From positions 248,001-312,000 of the forward strand of contig NZ_JFHN01000053.1 of assembly GCF_000590885.1 (NCBI RefSeq): 64,000 nt of DNA. Reading direction: 5' to 3'. The notes below the pieces were generated by a model, which saw nothing but the letters and a program-made list of their open reading frames with translations, did not search any database and was not told the DNA's origin. A program made the position numbers and the translations under genes. Below, piece after piece: positions 19,890 through 31,708 of the stretch. The number at the start of each line of letters is the position of its first letter. Position 1 is the stretch's first letter. This DNA is from Erwinia mallotivora. GTDB taxonomy: Bacteria > Pseudomonadota > Gammaproteobacteria > Enterobacterales > Enterobacteriaceae.

Positions 19890-20011
19890 AATGTACTGAA
19901 AACCTGAGAACAGGCCTCAGCCCGTTTTGTTAACTTCAAATATCCGGACAATCAGGCAGGGCCAAACCCGTTTATGACCACTTTCCGGGGACAGGGTTTT
20001 CAGTTAGCAAT

Positions 20012-20045
20012 AAAAAAAGCGGTGATCGTCAGACCACCGCTTTTT
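20012..20045 (-). terminator. rpoS terminator (possibly bidirectional)
   Basis: The stem AAAAAGCGGTG / CACCGCTTTTT (20014-20024, 20035-20045) has a 10-base loop and lies 25 bp beyond the rpoS stop. On the minus strand a run of seven T follows the stem. Confidence 0.85.
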
Positions 20046-20069
20046 GTATCAACAATATAAAATGCCGGT

Positions 20070-21062
20070 TTACTCGCGGAACAAAGCTTCGATATTCAGC
20101 CCCTGTGCCTGCAAAATTTCCCGCAGACGACGAAGACCTTCCACCTGAATCTGACGAACCCGCTCACGGGTCAGACCGATCTCACTCCCCACATCTTCCA
20201 GCGTCGCCGCTTCATAGCCTAACAGGCCGAAACGACGTGCCAGCACTTCTCGCTGCTTGGCGTTCAGTTCAAACAACCATTTGACGATGCTCTGCTTCAT
20301 GTCATCGTCCTGAGTACAGTCTTCCGGACCGTTGTCTTTTTCGTCAGCCAGGATATCGAGCAGTGCTTTGTCAGAATCTCCGCCCAGCGGCGTGTCAACT
20401 GAAGTGATGCGTTCGTTGAGACGCAGCATACGGCTGACATCATCAACAGGCTTATCGAGCTGTTCAGCAATCTCTTCTGCGCTTGGCTCATGGTCCAGTT
20501 TGTGGGCCAGTTCACGCGCTGTACGCAGATAGACGTTCAACTCTTTAACAATGTGGATTGGCAGACGAATTGTTCGGGTCTGATTCATAATAGCCCGTTC
20601 AATGGTCTGACGAATCCACCAGGTCGCATAGGTTGAGAAACGGAACCCTCTCTCAGGGTCAAATTTCTCAACCGCACGAATTAACCCAAGGTTACCTTCC
20701 TCAATCAGATCCAGCAAAGCCAGACCACGATTGCTGTAACGACGGGCAATCTTAACAACCAGACGTAAATTACTTTCAATCATGCGGCGACGGGAAGGAA
20801 CATCACCACGCAAAGCACGACGTGCGAAGAAAACTTCTTCTTCGGCAGTTAGCAGTGGAGAGTAACCAATCTCTCCCAGATATAACTGCGTGGCATCGAG
20901 TACACGTTGGGTCGCACCTTGCTGTAGTAGCTCTTCCTCAGCTAAATCGTTATCAGCAGGATCATTTCCGACAAGAGCCTTCTCATCAAAAACTTCAGCT
21001 CCGTTTTCGTCGAATTCCGCATCTTCATTTAAATCATTAACTTTTAGCGTATTCTGGCTCAT
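20070..21062 (-). CDS. rpoS: RNA polymerase sigma factor RpoS (sigma-38)
   Basis: 330 residues, the same length as in E. coli and nearly identical through regions 2 to 4: [18 protein letters not shown] in region 2, [13 protein letters not shown] in 2.4/3.0, and a [18 protein letters not shown] helix-turn-helix in region 4.2. It directs RNA polymerase to general stress and stationary-phase promoters. The start MSQNTLKV is conserved. As in relatives, its main promoter probably lies inside nlpD just upstream; I cannot place it to the base. The gene is intact, unlike in many laboratory-passaged strains. Confidence 0.98.
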   Translation of the reverse strand: MSQNTLKVNDLNEDAEFDENGAEVFDEKALVGNDPADNDLAEEELLQQGATQRVLDATQLYLGEIGYSPLLTAEEEVFFARRALRGDVPSRRRMIESNLRLVVKIARRYSNRGLALLDLIEEGNLGLIRAVEKFDPERGFRFSTYATWWIRQTIERAIMNQTRTIRLPIHIVKELNVYLRTARELAHKLDHEPSAEEIAEQLDKPVDDVSRMLRLNERITSVDTPLGGDSDKALLDILADEKDNGPEDCTQDDDMKQSIVKWLFELNAKQREVLARRFGLLGYEAATLEDVGSEIGLTRERVRQIQVEGLRRLREILQAQGLNIEALFRE

Positions 21063-21112
21063 AAGCGGCTCCTACCCGTGATTTCAGGGCAGAACACCAG
21101 GGTTCTGCCGGC

Positions 21113-22255
21113 TTATCGCTGCGGTAAATAACGCAACGGGTTTACGGATTTCCCCTTGTAACGTATTTCAAAGTGTAATCTAACAGAACTGGTGCCTGTA
21201 CTACCCATGGTCGCTATCTTCTGACCCGATTTTACTTCCTGCTGTTCGCGAACCAGCATTGTATCGTTATGGGCGTAGGCACTCAGGTAGTCATCATTAT
21301 GTTTGATGATAATCAAATTACCGTAACCGCGTAGCGCATTCCCGGCATACACAACCCGCCCGGAGGCGGTTGACAGGACGGGTTGTCCTCGCGATCCCGC
21401 GATATCGATGCCTTTATTTCCGCCTTCGGAAGCAGAGAAGTTATCGATAATCTTCCCATCTGTCGGCCAACGCCAGCTTCCCACAGGGGTTGTGCTGTTT
21501 GTTGTGCTACTGACGGTCGGTACAGTAACCGGCGCTGTCGTCGTTGCAACAGTATTGGTGCCGGATGAAGGTAACATTTTGCCTTCACTTGGTTTACCTG
21601 AATCCTCAGAATACGTAATAACTGGCTGATGTGCAACCGTTACGCCTCCGATTTGTCCTGGAGAGGATTTAGTGACCACGCCACTGGCTTTATCATCTGC
21701 GGCGGTGATGGCATTACCGCCGGTCAGCGTGCCTCCGGAGCCATTACTGACCTGCAATTGCTGACCAACATTCAGGCTGTAAGGCGCAGGGATATTATTT
21801 CGCTGGGCTAAATCACGAAAGTCATTACCGGTTATCCAGGCAATATAGAACAAAGTATCGCCATGTTTAACGGTATAAGTCTGACCGCTGTAACTGCCTT
21901 TAGGAATGTTGCCGTAGGCGCGGTTGTATACAATGCGTCCGTTTTGAGTAACAACATTTTCATTTTCGCCAGCGGCAACAGGAGCCGTTACCGGCGTACT
22001 GACCATTTTAGGCTGGTTGACGGCTATAGAAGGAGGAGGTGAGATGAGTCCGCCGCCGCCGCCTGTTGCTGATTCACTGGCTATGCCAGAATTGCCACCC
22101 ATGCCTGAACTGCTGTTCATACCGTCATTGTTGCCGCCGCCAACCGAACTGATGGGGGCCTGCGTGCCATTGCTGGAACAACCCGCCAGCCAAAAACTTA
22201 CCAGTGAAATGGCCGCAATACGGCGCAATTTGAAAACCGGGCTTCCCGTGCTCAT
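21113..22255 (-). CDS. nlpD: murein hydrolase activator lipoprotein NlpD
   Basis: 380 residues from [10 protein letters not shown] (ATG at 22255, behind a G-rich ribosome site); an upstream ATG at 22276 is less likely. The signal peptide ends in the lipobox LAGC. A LysM domain ([17 protein letters not shown], near 130-175) binds peptidoglycan. The C-terminal M23-like domain lacks the first metal-binding His (GIDIAG instead of HxGxD), so it is catalytically dead, as in E. coli, where NlpD activates the amidase AmiC at the septum. The linker is rich in Gly, Ser, Thr and Val. It is upstream of rpoS and co-oriented with pcm and surE. Confidence 0.97.
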   Translation of the reverse strand: MSTGSPVFKLRRIAAISLVSFWLAGCSSNGTQAPISSVGGGNNDGMNSSSGMGGNSGIASESATGGGGGLISPPPSIAVNQPKMVSTPVTAPVAAGENENVVTQNGRIVYNRAYGNIPKGSYSGQTYTVKHGDTLFYIAWITGNDFRDLAQRNNIPAPYSLNVGQQLQVSNGSGGTLTGGNAITAADDKASGVVTKSSPGQIGGVTVAHQPVITYSEDSGKPSEGKMLPSSGTNTVATTTAPVTVPTVSSTTNSTTPVGSWRWPTDGKIIDNFSASEGGNKGIDIAGSRGQPVLSTASGRVVYAGNALRGYGNLIIIKHNDDYLSAYAHNDTMLVREQQEVKSGQKIATMGSTGTSSVRLHFEIRYKGKSVNPLRYLPQR

Positions 22256-22396
22256 TTCCATCCCCCAATACGGCAAAACAGTGTTAACGCGACACCCTGC
22301 CCCGCGCCAGCAGTAATAAAAACCTTAACTTACGAGATAGTAACAATATCGCGGGCCGGGTGCCAATTCGCAGATGTATACAATTGCTAACGTCGG

Positions 22397-23023
22397 TCAG
22401 GCCAGATCGCCTTTGACCAGCGGCACAAATCTGACTGGCTCTACGGTTTCCACCACAAACTCATCGCCCTTACGGATGATTCGTTTCAGCTGCTGCTGCT
22501 CATCGCCTACGGGCAGCACCATGATGCCCCCTTCAGCTAACTGCGACATCAGCTCCTGGGGGATTTCCGGCGGGGCAGCGGTCACGATGATGGCATCGAA
22601 AGGCCCACGAGCCGACCAACCCTGCCAGCCATCGCCGTGGCGGGTAGAGACATTATGCAGATCAAGCTGCTTCAGACGCCGTCTGGCCTGCCATTGCAGC
22701 CCTTTAATTCGCTCTACAGAATAGACGTGTTCTACCAGGTGAGCCAGAACGGCGGTCTGATACCCCGAACCGGTGCCAATCTCCAGCACCCGTGAAGTCG
22801 GCGTTAAGCCCAGCAGCGAAGTCATTTTAGCGACCATATAGGGCTGGGATATGGTCTGACCAGAACCAATTGGCAGCGCCGTATTTTCCCAGGCTTTATG
22901 CTCGAACGCTTCATCAACAAAACGCTCACGCGGCACTTCCTCAATCACTTTTAACAATCGCTCGTCGTCAATACCCTGCTGGCGCAATTGTGCAACCAGC
23001 GTTCCGATGCGCCGACTCACCAT
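22397..23023 (-). CDS. pcm: protein-L-isoaspartate O-methyltransferase
   Basis: 208 residues, equal to E. coli Pcm. It repairs isoaspartyl residues in aged proteins by SAM-dependent methylation. The SAM-binding motif [11 protein letters not shown] and the conserved [15 protein letters not shown] loop are present. Its start overlaps the 3' end of surE by 7 bp, so the two are co-translated, as in most enterics. No anomaly seen. Confidence 0.98.
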   Translation of the reverse strand: MVSRRIGTLVAQLRQQGIDDERLLKVIEEVPRERFVDEAFEHKAWENTALPIGSGQTISQPYMVAKMTSLLGLTPTSRVLEIGTGSGYQTAVLAHLVEHVYSVERIKGLQWQARRRLKQLDLHNVSTRHGDGWQGWSARGPFDAIIVTAAPPEIPQELMSQLAEGGIMVLPVGDEQQQLKRIIRKGDEFVVETVEPVRFVPLVKGDLA

Positions 23024-23778
23024 TTGCCACTGACCTCCACACGCGCCAGCCAGTCAGCCACCACGTTCTGCGCGGCGTGGGCAGTTAAGTCAACATGTAA
23101 GGCCGTAACCGAGACATACCCTTCGTCGATGGCGGCAAAATCCGTGTCCGGCCCTGCATCCAGTTTTTCACCCGGAGGGCCAATCCAGTAAAACGTATTG
23201 CCTCGCGGATCCAGCTGAGGGATCGCCCGATCGCTGGGATGACGACTGCCACAGCGCGTGACCCGAATCCCCTTAAGCTCGGCGAGAGGAAGATCGGGAA
23301 CGTTGATATTCAGTATTCGCCCGGTGTGCAGCGGTTCATGCTGTAAGGCGCGCAGGATGGAACAAGTGACGGCAGCGGCGGTGTCGTAATATTGATGACC
23401 ATTGAGTGAAACGGCAAGCGCAGGCAGGCCCAGATGTCGCCCTTCCATCGCCGCAGCCACCGTGCCTGAATAGATGACGTCATCGCCCATATTGGGGCCG
23501 GCATTGATTCCGGACACCACAATATCCGGTTTTGGGGTCATCAGCGTGTTCACCCCGAGCCAGACGCAGTCGGTTGGCGTTCCCTGCTGGACAGCAATAT
23601 CGCCATCAGGATAGCGAAAGGTGCGAAGCGGCGTTTCCAGAGTCAGAGAGTTGGATGCGCCACTACGGTTCCTGTCTGGCGCTACCACCTGTACATCAGC
23701 AAACTCCCGCAGCGCTTCTGCCAGCACCTGAATACCCGGCGCATGAATGCCGTCATCATTACTCAGCAATATTCGCAT
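23017..23778 (-). CDS. surE: 5'/3'-nucleotidase SurE
   Basis: 253 residues. The N-terminal metal-binding motif [12 protein letters not shown] has the paired Asp residues, and the downstream [20 protein letters not shown] segment is conserved. The enzyme dephosphorylates nucleoside monophosphates and short polyphosphates in stationary phase. It is the first gene of a surE-pcm-nlpD-rpoS string. Unlike E. coli, where truD abuts surE, a 422-bp spacer lies upstream here. Confidence 0.98.
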   Translation of the reverse strand: MRILLSNDDGIHAPGIQVLAEALREFADVQVVAPDRNRSGASNSLTLETPLRTFRYPDGDIAVQQGTPTDCVWLGVNTLMTPKPDIVVSGINAGPNMGDDVIYSGTVAAAMEGRHLGLPALAVSLNGHQYYDTAAAVTCSILRALQHEPLHTGRILNINVPDLPLAELKGIRVTRCGSRHPSDRAIPQLDPRGNTFYWIGPPGEKLDAGPDTDFAAIDEGYVSVTALHVDLTAHAAQNVVADWLARVEVSGKW

Positions 23779-24200
23779 CTACAACTCAACCCCTTATTCT
23801 GATTCTGTTTTTCATCCCGATGTGCTCTGCCGTATCCTGCCGGGCTACCTGGCTTGTTATTGTTGCAGACTGACTGAAGGGCAATTCCAGATAACAGGCC
23901 GAAATATTCTATCGCGTGGTGGCGAACAGTGGTAGAAGCAACAGACAGTCGGATATCCTGTTGTTTTTGCTTTAGTGGCATCAACTTCGCAATAACGTTA
24001 ACGCCATTCGCTTCATTTGGTCATATGACGAACATATCATAACCAACTGAAATAAAAGAAAAATAAAAAAATCCTGGATTAAAAACGCGTCCTTACGAGG
24101 AATAATATCAGCAGCAGGATTAATGCAGAGAGGCGAATTCTCTGTGGCTGTGCCTGCGGACGGCCAGGGGACACGCCGTAATGACAGGCACCGTGCGCTG
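23779..24200. other. 422-bp spacer between truD and surE
   Basis: No plausible gene: the ORFs crossing it are short and lack family features. It contains a perfect inverted repeat ATATG-ACGAA-CATAT at 24023-24037 in an AT-rich stretch, a possible operator for surE-pcm-nlpD-rpoS or the residue of a deletion. In E. coli the two genes abut, so this DNA is lineage-specific. Confidence 0.5.
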
Positions 24201-25250
24201 CTATTCATCCACCCCGGCATCACCTTCCGTCTGTTGCAAAACTTCACGCAGAACGCTGGTCGCAAAGCTGCCAGCCGGTAACCAGAAATTCAGCTCAACG
24301 GTAACATCATCCAGCCAGCACCAGCGGAGATCTCGGGGAATCAACAGCATCGCGCGCCTTGCAGCATCAACACCTTCCCGCTCCAGCAGTGCATTAAGTT
24401 CAGCATCATCGGCCAGGCTTTGCTGCTCAAACGCCAGCGCAACGGACTCGCTTCCCCAGGGACCTCGTCCTGGCAAGGGTGCCGTAATCCGCAACTCGTT
24501 GCTCTCGACCCGTTTTTGCAACTCGTCCAGTTCGCCCTCCTGTGCCACAAACCAGCTGCCGCGACCGGTTAATTGCAACGCATCACCGGGCTGTACACGC
24601 AGTAGCGAGCCGTGGGAGGAGAGACGGTCACTGACCACCCGATTAAACAGCGCGCTGCGGGCAGCGGAAAGCAGAAAGCTGCGTTTGTTACGCTCGCGCA
24701 CCACGAGGTTATTCGCCGCCCAGCGTTGTGCCATCAGCAGGTTATTGCCGTTATGACCAAAACGCTGCATACCAAAATAATTGGGAACGCCAACAACCGC
24801 GATCTGCTGCAACCGTTCTTCCACCGCAGCCCGATCGGAAATCTGACGCAGAGTCAGTCGAAACGCATTGCCCTGTAACGCGCCGGTTCGAAGCTTACGA
24901 CGATGGCGGGCGCTTTCCAGTACCTCGCAACCTTCGGGCTGAAAAGCGGATAAATCAGGCGTCTGTTTGCCGGGAATACGCAGGCAGAACCACTGTTCAG
25001 TCACCGCATGACGATCTTTCATCCCGGCAAAACTGACATCACGGGGAGGTATACCGGCAAACTTCGCCAACGCTTCAGCAACAAAACGGGTATTACAACC
25101 GACCTTGCGGATGCGAACCAGCAACTGCTCTCCCTCGCCGTCAGGCCGATAGCCAAGGTCTTCAATGACAACGAAATCTTCCGGAAAAGCCTTCACCACG
25201 CCAGTGGCGGTGGGTTGTCCATGCAACCAGCACAGATCGCTGAATACCAT
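24201..25250 (-). CDS. truD: tRNA pseudouridine(13) synthase TruD
   Basis: 349 residues, equal to E. coli. It makes pseudouridine at position 13 of tRNA-Glu. The catalytic segment [14 protein letters not shown] carries the active-site Asp near residue 80. The start overlaps the ispF stop by one base (TAATG), so translation is coupled. The C-terminus (ending EGDAGVDE) is acidic. No defect seen. Confidence 0.97.
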   Translation of the reverse strand: MVFSDLCWLHGQPTATGVVKAFPEDFVVIEDLGYRPDGEGEQLLVRIRKVGCNTRFVAEALAKFAGIPPRDVSFAGMKDRHAVTEQWFCLRIPGKQTPDLSAFQPEGCEVLESARHRRKLRTGALQGNAFRLTLRQISDRAAVEERLQQIAVVGVPNYFGMQRFGHNGNNLLMAQRWAANNLVVRERNKRSFLLSAARSALFNRVVSDRLSSHGSLLRVQPGDALQLTGRGSWFVAQEGELDELQKRVESNELRITAPLPGRGPWGSESVALAFEQQSLADDAELNALLEREGVDAARRAMLLIPRDLRWCWLDDVTVELNFWLPAGSFATSVLREVLQQTEGDAGVDE

Positions 25251-25732
25251 TACTTTTCTGTCCTGAACAGCGTTGCCACAGCTTCACAGGCAATACCCTC
25301 GCCCCGCCCGGTAAAACCCAGCTTCTCGGTGGTAGTGGCTTTAACATTCACATCATCCATGTGAATGGCCAAATCTTCCGCGATATTGATTCTCATCTGC
25401 GGAACATGCGGCAACATTTTGGGAGCCTGAGCGATGATAGTGACGTCAACGTTACCCGGGCGGAAACCTTTTTTCTCAATCTGTCGCAGGGCTTCACGCA
25501 GTAGTTCCCGACTGTCTGCCCCTTTCCAGGCCTCATCGGTGTCCGGGAACAGTTTGCCGATATCGCCAAGAGCCGCCGCGCCAAGCAGGGCATCGGTCAG
25601 CGCATGCAGGGCCACATCACCATCGGAGTGGGCCAGCAGTCCCTGAGGGTATGGAATTCGCACGCCGCCTATGATCAGCGGGCCTTCGCCACCAAAAGCA
25701 TGAACATCAAAACCGTGGCCGATACGCATCAT
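25250..25732 (-). CDS. ispF: 2-C-methyl-D-erythritol 2,4-cyclodiphosphate synthase
   Basis: 160 residues. It performs the cyclisation step of the non-mevalonate isoprenoid pathway. The zinc ligands lie in [10 protein letters not shown] (Asp and His) with a further His in [10 protein letters not shown]; the [10 protein letters not shown]-terminal loop is conserved. It follows ispD by 8 bp and overlaps truD by one base, the standard enteric arrangement. Confidence 0.98.
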   Translation of the reverse strand: MMRIGHGFDVHAFGGEGPLIIGGVRIPYPQGLLAHSDGDVALHALTDALLGAAALGDIGKLFPDTDEAWKGADSRELLREALRQIEKKGFRPGNVDVTIIAQAPKMLPHVPQMRINIAEDLAIHMDDVNVKATTTEKLGFTGRGEGIACEAVATLFRTEK

Positions 25733-25740
25733 GCGCTCTC

Positions 25741-26445
25741 CTAGTTATGTAATTGGGTCAGATAAAAGGACGCCAGTGCCAAATCTTCCGGGCGCGTCAC
25801 CTTGATATTATCGCTACGTCCGGTAATCAGCTGAGGCTGATAGCCACAATATTCCAGCGCAGAGGCCTCATCAGTGATTGTCGCACCCTCATGCAGGGCT
25901 TTTTGCAGGCAGTCGCGCAGTAGCGCCAGGGGAAACAGCTGCGGCGTCAGCGCATGCCATAGCGCCTCGCGATCCACGGTGTGGTCTATTACCGATGCAT
26001 CCCGGCGTCCGCGCTTCATGGTGTCGCGAACCGGAGCAGCCAGAATGCCGCCAGTGCAGCCGTCAGAAGCTATCGCCAGTAAACGTGTCAAATCGTCAGG
26101 ATGCAGGCAGGGACGCGCCGCATCATGCACTAAAACCCATGGTGAGGCCGATGCCGCCTGTAATCCCGCCAGCACAGAATCTGCACGCTCTTTACCTCCC
26201 GCGACGCGGATGATACGAGGATCGCTGGCGATGGGCAGTGCGGCAAAGTAGGGATCGGTTGGGCTGACAGCGATAATAATGCGGTTAATGGCCGGATGGG
26301 CCAGCAGGCTGTCGATAGCATATTCAAGAAGGGTTTTACCCCTGATGGTCAGATATTGCTTGGGGCACTCTGCCAACATACGGCTGCCAATCCCGGCTGC
26401 GGGAACAACGGCAATCACGTCCGGAAACGAATCTGTACTCTTCAT
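25741..26445 (-). CDS. ispD: 2-C-methyl-D-erythritol 4-phosphate cytidylyltransferase
   Basis: 234 residues (236 in E. coli). It transfers CMP to MEP in isoprenoid synthesis. The nucleotide-binding loop [11 protein letters not shown], the KQYL segment and the [10 protein letters not shown] active-site block are present. It lies 3 bp downstream of ftsB and 8 bp upstream of ispF in one operon. Confidence 0.98.
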   Translation of the reverse strand: MKSTDSFPDVIAVVPAAGIGSRMLAECPKQYLTIRGKTLLEYAIDSLLAHPAINRIIIAVSPTDPYFAALPIASDPRIIRVAGGKERADSVLAGLQAASASPWVLVHDAARPCLHPDDLTRLLAIASDGCTGGILAAPVRDTMKRGRRDASVIDHTVDREALWHALTPQLFPLALLRDCLQKALHEGATITDEASALEYCGYQPQLITGRSDNIKVTRPEDLALASFYLTQLHN

Positions 26446-26448
26446 GCG

Positions 26449-26769
26449 TTATCGTTGCTGGCTGCTCAGATTCCCCTGCTGCGCGTTTCGTTTATTCTGA
26501 TCCGGCACCAGGCGATAAAAGGTCTCACCGGGTTTAATCATCCCCAGCTCGTTACGTGCGCGCTCCTCAATTGCTTCAGAACCGCCGTTAAGATCGTCGA
26601 TTTCTGCAAACAGCTGATCGTTTCGCGCTTTTAATTTGGCGTTACTGCTCTGTTGCACCGCAACATCGTCATTAACCCGTGTGAAGTCATGTATGCCGTT
26701 CTTGCCCAGCCAGAGCGAATATTGCAACCAGCAGAGTAAAGCAAGCAGCAGCAGTGTCAGTTTTCCCAT
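26449..26769 (-). CDS. ftsB: cell division protein FtsB
   Basis: 106 residues from MGKLTLLL (ATG at 26769), the conserved start; an upstream in-frame ATG at 26823 would add 18 residues not found in relatives. One N-terminal transmembrane helix (residues 3-21) is followed by a periplasmic coiled coil (about 30-70, with [18 protein letters not shown]) and the [17 protein letters not shown] tail that contacts FtsL and FtsQ. It is part of the divisome FtsQLB subcomplex. Confidence 0.97.
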   Translation of the reverse strand: MGKLTLLLLALLCWLQYSLWLGKNGIHDFTRVNDDVAVQQSSNAKLKARNDQLFAEIDDLNGGSEAIEERARNELGMIKPGETFYRLVPDQNKRNAQQGNLSSQQR

Positions 26770-26955
26770 CCCCGCCCCCTGAAAAACGGCCCAATCATCC
26801 CATAACTTTCCATCTGACTCCACTACGCCGTGAAATAGCTGTCAATTGACGCATCGCTGAGCAATCACCGTGATGACGGCAATCTGGCAAAATTTTGTAA
26901 CCGCCGTAAGCAACCAGAAACCAGTGCCTGGCGCAGGGATGGGCCTTTTTTCAGC

Positions 26956-27276
26956 TCACCAACCGCTAAGCAGGGTGAATAATAGCCAGAAAAGGGCAAT
27001 AACTAACAGTGCGGTGAGCAACAGCGTCCAGATCAGATGACCACGCAGCAGCGCGCTGATCGCAATGCCAATCAGCACAGAGGCCGGTAAAAGCGCGAGG
27101 AAAAAGGGCCAGGTATAGAGGAAGAAAAACAGTGTGTTAGAGCCATAGAGCAGGAACGGGATGGCGAGAGCACACCAGTAAGAGGCAAAACCGACGACGC
27201 CTCCGGGAAATGACCAGGATATCTCTTCCTGGTCTCTCTCTTCTTTGCGGGCCAGCATGGGCGTAACATTATGCAT
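26956..27276 (-). CDS. ygbE: YgbE-like inner-membrane protein (DUF3561)
   Basis: 106 residues. AGGA lies 5 bases before the ATG at 27276. The sequence has about three hydrophobic helices (VVGFASYWCALAIPFLLYG, a phenylalanine-rich TLFFFLYTWPFFLALL segment, and a C-terminal leucine-rich helix), matching E. coli YgbE in the same place between ftsB and cysC. The function is unknown. Confidence 0.9.
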   Translation of the reverse strand: MHNVTPMLARKEERDQEEISWSFPGGVVGFASYWCALAIPFLLYGSNTLFFFLYTWPFFLALLPASVLIGIAISALLRGHLIWTLLLTALLVIALFWLLFTLLSGW

Positions 27277-27332
27277 AAGGATCCTGTTGGCGCGGAAAAC
27301 AGCCCGTTCAGAGGCGTTTCGTTATGGCTATC

Positions 27333-27938
27333 TCAGGACCTGATGATATCGCGCTGACGAAGCAGATCTAACACTTGAACCAGCAATTTTGTTACCAATT
27401 GTTGACCATCAAGATGCAGTTCAGCCGCGTCGGGAGCCTCATAAACAGCATCGATTCCGGTAAAATTACGCAATTCTCCGGCCCGCGCTTTTTTATACAG
27501 CCCTTTTGGATCGCGCGCTTCGCAAATTGCCAGCGGGGTATCGACAAAGACCTCAATAAAGCGTCCTTCTCCCAGCATATCCCGCACCATCTGGCGCTCT
27601 GCCCGATGCGGAGAGATAAAGGCACTCAGCACCACCAGACCGGCATCAACCATCAGCTTTGCCACTTCCCCAACCCGACGAATATTCTCTTTGCGATCTT
27701 CGTCGCTGAAGCCCAAATCGCGGCACAGGCCGTGGCGCACATTGTCACCATCCAGCAGATAGGTGCTGACACCCATCTGCTGAAGTGCCTGTTCCAGCGC
27801 GCCCGCCACGGTCGATTTCCCGGAGCCTGAAAGCCCGGTAAACCACAGCACCACGCCCTGATGACCGTGCTGCTGCTCACGTTCAGCCCGCGTTACCGCG
27901 TGGCTGTGCCAGACCACGTTTTCATCATGACCCGCCAT
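27333..27938 (-). CDS. cysC: adenylylsulfate (APS) kinase CysC
   Basis: 201 residues, as in E. coli. It phosphorylates APS to PAPS in sulfate assimilation. Walker [10 protein letters not shown] (near residue 35), the [17 protein letters not shown] substrate loop and the [10 protein letters not shown] lid segment are present. Its start overlaps the cysN stop by one base. It is the last gene of cysG-cysD-cysN-cysC. Confidence 0.98.
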   Translation of the reverse strand: MAGHDENVVWHSHAVTRAEREQQHGHQGVVLWFTGLSGSGKSTVAGALEQALQQMGVSTYLLDGDNVRHGLCRDLGFSDEDRKENIRRVGEVAKLMVDAGLVVLSAFISPHRAERQMVRDMLGEGRFIEVFVDTPLAICEARDPKGLYKKARAGELRNFTGIDAVYEAPDAAELHLDGQQLVTKLLVQVLDLLRQRDIIRS

Positions 27939-29365
27939 TATTCACCGCCTGAAATATCGCGCGCGCCCCAGTGGGGAAAATGACGACGCACCAGCGCATT
28001 GAATTCCAGCTCGAACGCGCTGTAATTCCCGGCCGCCTGCACCCGATCCTGTCTGACTTCGCGGATCATGCCGGCACCAACGGTCACATTGCTCAGACGA
28101 TCGATAAAGATCATGCCGCCGGTCACCGGATTTTGCTGGTAGCTGTCCAGCACCATCGGCTCGTCAAAAATCAGATCGACCAGACCGATGCCGTTCAGCG
28201 GCAGACTTTCCACCTTACGCTGCGTCAGGCTGTTGATCTCCACCTGATACTGAATGCTTTCCACCCTGGCGCGGGTTTTCTTACCGGCAATTTTGATGTC
28301 AAAACTCTGTCCCGGCACCAGCGGCTGTTCAGCCATCCATACCACATCCACGCTTGCGGCCTGGACCGGTTTCAGTTCTGCACTGGCATCCACCAGTAAG
28401 TCGCCCCGGCTGATATCGATTTCATCTTTTAGCACCAGAGTGATCGCTTCCCCGGCCTGCGCTTCCTGAAGGTCGCCGTCAAAGGTCACAATACGCGCAA
28501 TAGCTGACTCCACACCGGATGGCAGGACCTTCACCCGCTGCCCTACCTGCACAACCCCGGACGCCAGCGTCCCGGCATAACCACGGAAATCCAGGTCCGG
28601 ACGATTAACATACTGCACCGGGAAGCGCATCGGCTGCTGCTCCACCACGCGGGTCACTTCAACGGTTTCGAGCACGTCAAGCAGCGTCGGGCCGTTATAC
28701 CAGCTCATCGCCTCACTGCGGGCGGCGACGTTTTCACCTTCCAGCGCAGAAAGCGGCACGAAACGAATATCCAGGTCAGCGGGTAGCTGACTGGCAAAAT
28801 CCAGATAGTCCTGGCGGATCTGTTCAAAACGCGCTTCGCTGTAATCAACCAGATCCATCTTATTTACGGCGACAATCAGATGCTTAATCCCCAGCAAGGT
28901 GGAAATAAAGCTGTGACGACGGGTCTGATCCAGCACGCCTTTGCGGGCATCTATCAGCAGGATAGCCAGATCGCAGGTAGAGGCACCGGTTGCCATATTG
29001 CGGGTGTACTGCTCGTGCCCGGGCGTATCGGCAATGATAAATTTGCGTTTTTCAGTGGAAAAATAGCGATAGGCGACATCAATGGTGATGCCCTGCTCAC
29101 GCTCAGCCTGAAGGCCATCCACCAACAGCGCCAGATCCAGTTTTTCACCCTGTGTACCGTGACGCTTACTGTCGTTATGAAGGGATGACAGCTGGTCTTC
29201 ATAAATCTGCCGCGTATCGTGCAGCAGGCGACCAATCAGCGTGCTCTTGCCATCGTCGACGCTGCCACAGGTGAGAAAGCGCAGCAGGCTTTTGTGTTGC
29301 TGGGCATGCAGCCAGGCTTCCACGCCACCCTGATCGGCAATTTGTTGTGCAATGACGGTATTCAT
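27938..29365 (-). CDS. cysN: sulfate adenylyltransferase subunit 1 (GTPase) CysN
   Basis: 475 residues. It is an EF-Tu-like GTPase that drives formation of APS from ATP and sulfate in complex with CysD. G1 is [11 protein letters not shown]3 is [12 protein letters not shown] and G4 is VNKMDLVD. C-terminal beta-barrel domains follow. Nine bases separate it from cysD. The protein is intact and not fused to CysC. Confidence 0.98.
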   Translation of the reverse strand: MNTVIAQQIADQGGVEAWLHAQQHKSLLRFLTCGSVDDGKSTLIGRLLHDTRQIYEDQLSSLHNDSKRHGTQGEKLDLALLVDGLQAEREQGITIDVAYRYFSTEKRKFIIADTPGHEQYTRNMATGASTCDLAILLIDARKGVLDQTRRHSFISTLLGIKHLIVAVNKMDLVDYSEARFEQIRQDYLDFASQLPADLDIRFVPLSALEGENVAARSEAMSWYNGPTLLDVLETVEVTRVVEQQPMRFPVQYVNRPDLDFRGYAGTLASGVVQVGQRVKVLPSGVESAIARIVTFDGDLQEAQAGEAITLVLKDEIDISRGDLLVDASAELKPVQAASVDVVWMAEQPLVPGQSFDIKIAGKKTRARVESIQYQVEINSLTQRKVESLPLNGIGLVDLIFDEPMVLDSYQQNPVTGGMIFIDRLSNVTVGAGMIREVRQDRVQAAGNYSAFELEFNALVRRHFPHWGARDISGGE

Positions 29366-29374
29366 GTTGGCTCC

Positions 29375-30283
29375 TCAGAAATAACCCTGGCGTTTTTTCA
29401 GCTCCATCGAACCAGACTGATCGCGATCGATCACCCGGCCCTGACGCTCGCTGGTGGTGGAAACCAGCATCTCTTCGATAATCGCAGGCAGGCTCTGGGC
29501 CTCAGACTCCACCGCGCCGGTCAATGGCCAGCAGCCCAGCGTACGGAAACGCACCATCCGCTGCTTAATCTCTTCGCCAGGCTGTAAATCAATGCGTTCA
29601 TCATCAATCATCATCAGCATGCCGTCGCGCTCCAGCACCGGTCGACTGGCGGCCAGATAGAGCGGAACGATCTCGATATTTTCGAGAAAAATGTACTGCC
29701 AGATATCCAGCTCGGTCCAGTTGGAGAGCGGGAAGACGCGGATGCTCTCGCCTTTATTAATCTGACCGTTGTAGTTGTGCCACAGCTCAGGGCGCTGATT
29801 TTTAGGGTCCCAGCGGTGAAAACGGTCGCGGAAGGAGTAAATACGCTCTTTGGCGCGGGACTTTTCTTCATCGCGACGGGCACCGCCAAATGCGGCGTCG
29901 AAACCATATTTGTTCAGTGCCTGCTTCAGCCCTTCGGTTTTCATAATGTCAGTGTGCTTTGCGCTGCCGTGCACAAAGGGATTTATCCCCATTGCCACGC
30001 CTTCCGGATTGCGATGCACCAGCAGTTCCGCACCGATCTGTTTCACCGTACGGTCACGGAATTCGTACATTTCGCGAAATTTCCAGCCGGTATCAACATG
30101 CAACAGCGGGAATGGCAACGTACCGGGCCAGAACGCCTTGCGCGCCAGATGCAGCATCACCGAGGAATCTTTCCCGATGGAATACATCATTACCGGATTA
30201 CTGAATTCTGCGGCGACTTCACGGATGATATGGATACTTTCCGCTTCCAGTTGACGCAGGTGGGTGAGTCGTTTTTGATCCAT
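29375..30283 (-). CDS. cysD: sulfate adenylyltransferase subunit 2 CysD
   Basis: 302 residues. It is the catalytic ATP-sulfurylase subunit, a PP-loop/adenosine-phosphosulfate-type nucleotide hydrolase: [17 protein letters not shown] is the ATP-binding loop, and the [10 protein letters not shown] and [19 protein letters not shown] blocks are conserved. It follows cysG by 9 bp and precedes cysN by 9 bp. Confidence 0.98.
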   Translation of the reverse strand: MDQKRLTHLRQLEAESIHIIREVAAEFSNPVMMYSIGKDSSVMLHLARKAFWPGTLPFPLLHVDTGWKFREMYEFRDRTVKQIGAELLVHRNPEGVAMGINPFVHGSAKHTDIMKTEGLKQALNKYGFDAAFGGARRDEEKSRAKERIYSFRDRFHRWDPKNQRPELWHNYNGQINKGESIRVFPLSNWTELDIWQYIFLENIEIVPLYLAASRPVLERDGMLMMIDDERIDLQPGEEIKQRMVRFRTLGCWPLTGAVESEAQSLPAIIEEMLVSTTSERQGRVIDRDQSGSMELKKRQGYF

Positions 30284-30292
30284 AACTTTTCC

Positions 30293-31708
30293 TCAAGCCA
30301 AATTTACAACGGCGGAGTCGCGTCCGGCCTGCTGTGCTGAATGTTGAAACCACGCCAGCTGCTGATGAAGATTAACCACTTCGCCAATCACGATCAGCGC
30401 TGGCGTCGGTGCGCGTTGCGCCAGTTCATCGAGAGTCTCCAGCGTGCCGGTCAGCACCTGCTGGTCCTGTCGCGTTCCACGACCAATCACCGCCACGGGG
30501 GTATGCGCATCGCGACCATGAGCAATCAGCCTGGCAGAAATCTCTGCCGCTTTTACCGTGCCCATATAAATAGCCAGGGTTTGCCGGGCGCGGGCCAGGG
30601 AAGGCCAGTCCATCTCTTCGCCGCCTGCACGGCAGTGGCCGGTAATAAACAGGGCGCTCTGCGCGTGGTCACGATGGGTCAGCGGGATGCCCGCATACGC
30701 CGTCGCGCCGGCAGCGGCGGTGACGCCAGGCACCACCTGAAAGGGGATGCCAGCCTCGACGGCGGCCTGTAGCTCTTCTCCGCCGCGGCCAAAGATAAAG
30801 GGATCGCCGCCTTTCAGACGCACCACCCGTTTTCCTTTTCTTGCCAGCTCCACCAGCAGGCGATTAGTCTCTTCCTGCGGTACGCTGTGGGCATTGGCGC
30901 GCTTACCTACGCAGATGCGATCGGCATCGCGCCGGACCAGATCCAGTACCTCATCGCTGACCAGATGGTCATATAACACCACGTCTGCCAGCTGCATCAC
31001 CTGTAAACCGCGCAGGGTCAGCAAACCGGCATCGCCGGGGCCCGCTCCCACCAGGATGATTTCTCCCTGGCTGGCATCAGGATTGTCGAGTTGTTGATCG
31101 AGGGTGCGTTTGGCGCCAGCAACGTTGCCGGAGGCAATCTGACTGGCAAACAGCCCGTTAAAGGCCGTTTCCCAGAACCGACGGCGCTGGGACATTTTAC
31201 TGAAGCGCTGTTTGACCTTATCCCGCCACTGTCCGGCAATTTCCGCCATCTGTCCCAGATTGCCAGGCAGCAACGCTTCCAGCTTTTCACGCAGCAGACG
31301 CGCCAGAACCGGCGCGGTGCCGCTGGAAGAGATCGCTACCACCAGCGGTGAACGATCGACAATGGAAGGAAAGATAAAGGAGCATTTGGGCTGGTCATCC
31401 ACCACGTTGGCAAGCAGTCGTCGTTCTCCGGCATCAGTATAGACGCGGCTGTTCAGCTCACCATTATCCGTTGCGGCAATCACCATCCAGACGTGGTCAA
31501 GCTGGCTGCTCTGATACTCTTCAGCCAGCCACTCAACGGCTCCGCTGGCGTGCAGCGCAGTCAGCTCGGCGCACAATTCGCGTGCGACGATCTGCGCCCG
31601 CGCGCCCGCACGACGTAGCAGCTCAATCTTGCGTGCGGCGACATCACCGCCGCCAACAATCAGCACAGGTTTATCACGGAGGTCGGCAAAAATCGGGAGA
31701 TAGTCCAC
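30293..31708 (-). CDS. cysG: siroheme synthase CysG (cysDNC-linked copy)
   Basis: 471 residues from the GTG at 31708 ([10 protein letters not shown]), which has AGGG five bases upstream; another GTG at 31729 lacks this and is less likely. The N-terminal half ([14 protein letters not shown], an NAD-binding loop) is precorrin-2 dehydrogenase/ferrochelatase. The C-terminal half ([42 protein letters not shown]) is uroporphyrinogen-III methyltransferase. Siroheme is the cofactor of CysI, which explains its place at the head of the cysDNC operon; E. coli has its only cysG elsewhere, beside nirBDC. Confidence 0.95.
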   Translation of the reverse strand: MDYLPIFADLRDKPVLIVGGGDVAARKIELLRRAGARAQIVARELCAELTALHASGAVEWLAEEYQSSQLDHVWMVIAATDNGELNSRVYTDAGERRLLANVVDDQPKCSFIFPSIVDRSPLVVAISSSGTAPVLARLLREKLEALLPGNLGQMAEIAGQWRDKVKQRFSKMSQRRRFWETAFNGLFASQIASGNVAGAKRTLDQQLDNPDASQGEIILVGAGPGDAGLLTLRGLQVMQLADVVLYDHLVSDEVLDLVRRDADRICVGKRANAHSVPQEETNRLLVELARKGKRVVRLKGGDPFIFGRGGEELQAAVEAGIPFQVVPGVTAAAGATAYAGIPLTHRDHAQSALFITGHCRAGGEEMDWPSLARARQTLAIYMGTVKAAEISARLIAHGRDAHTPVAVIGRGTRQDQQVLTGTLETLDELAQRAPTPALIVIGEVVNLHQQLAWFQHSAQQAGRDSAVVNLA

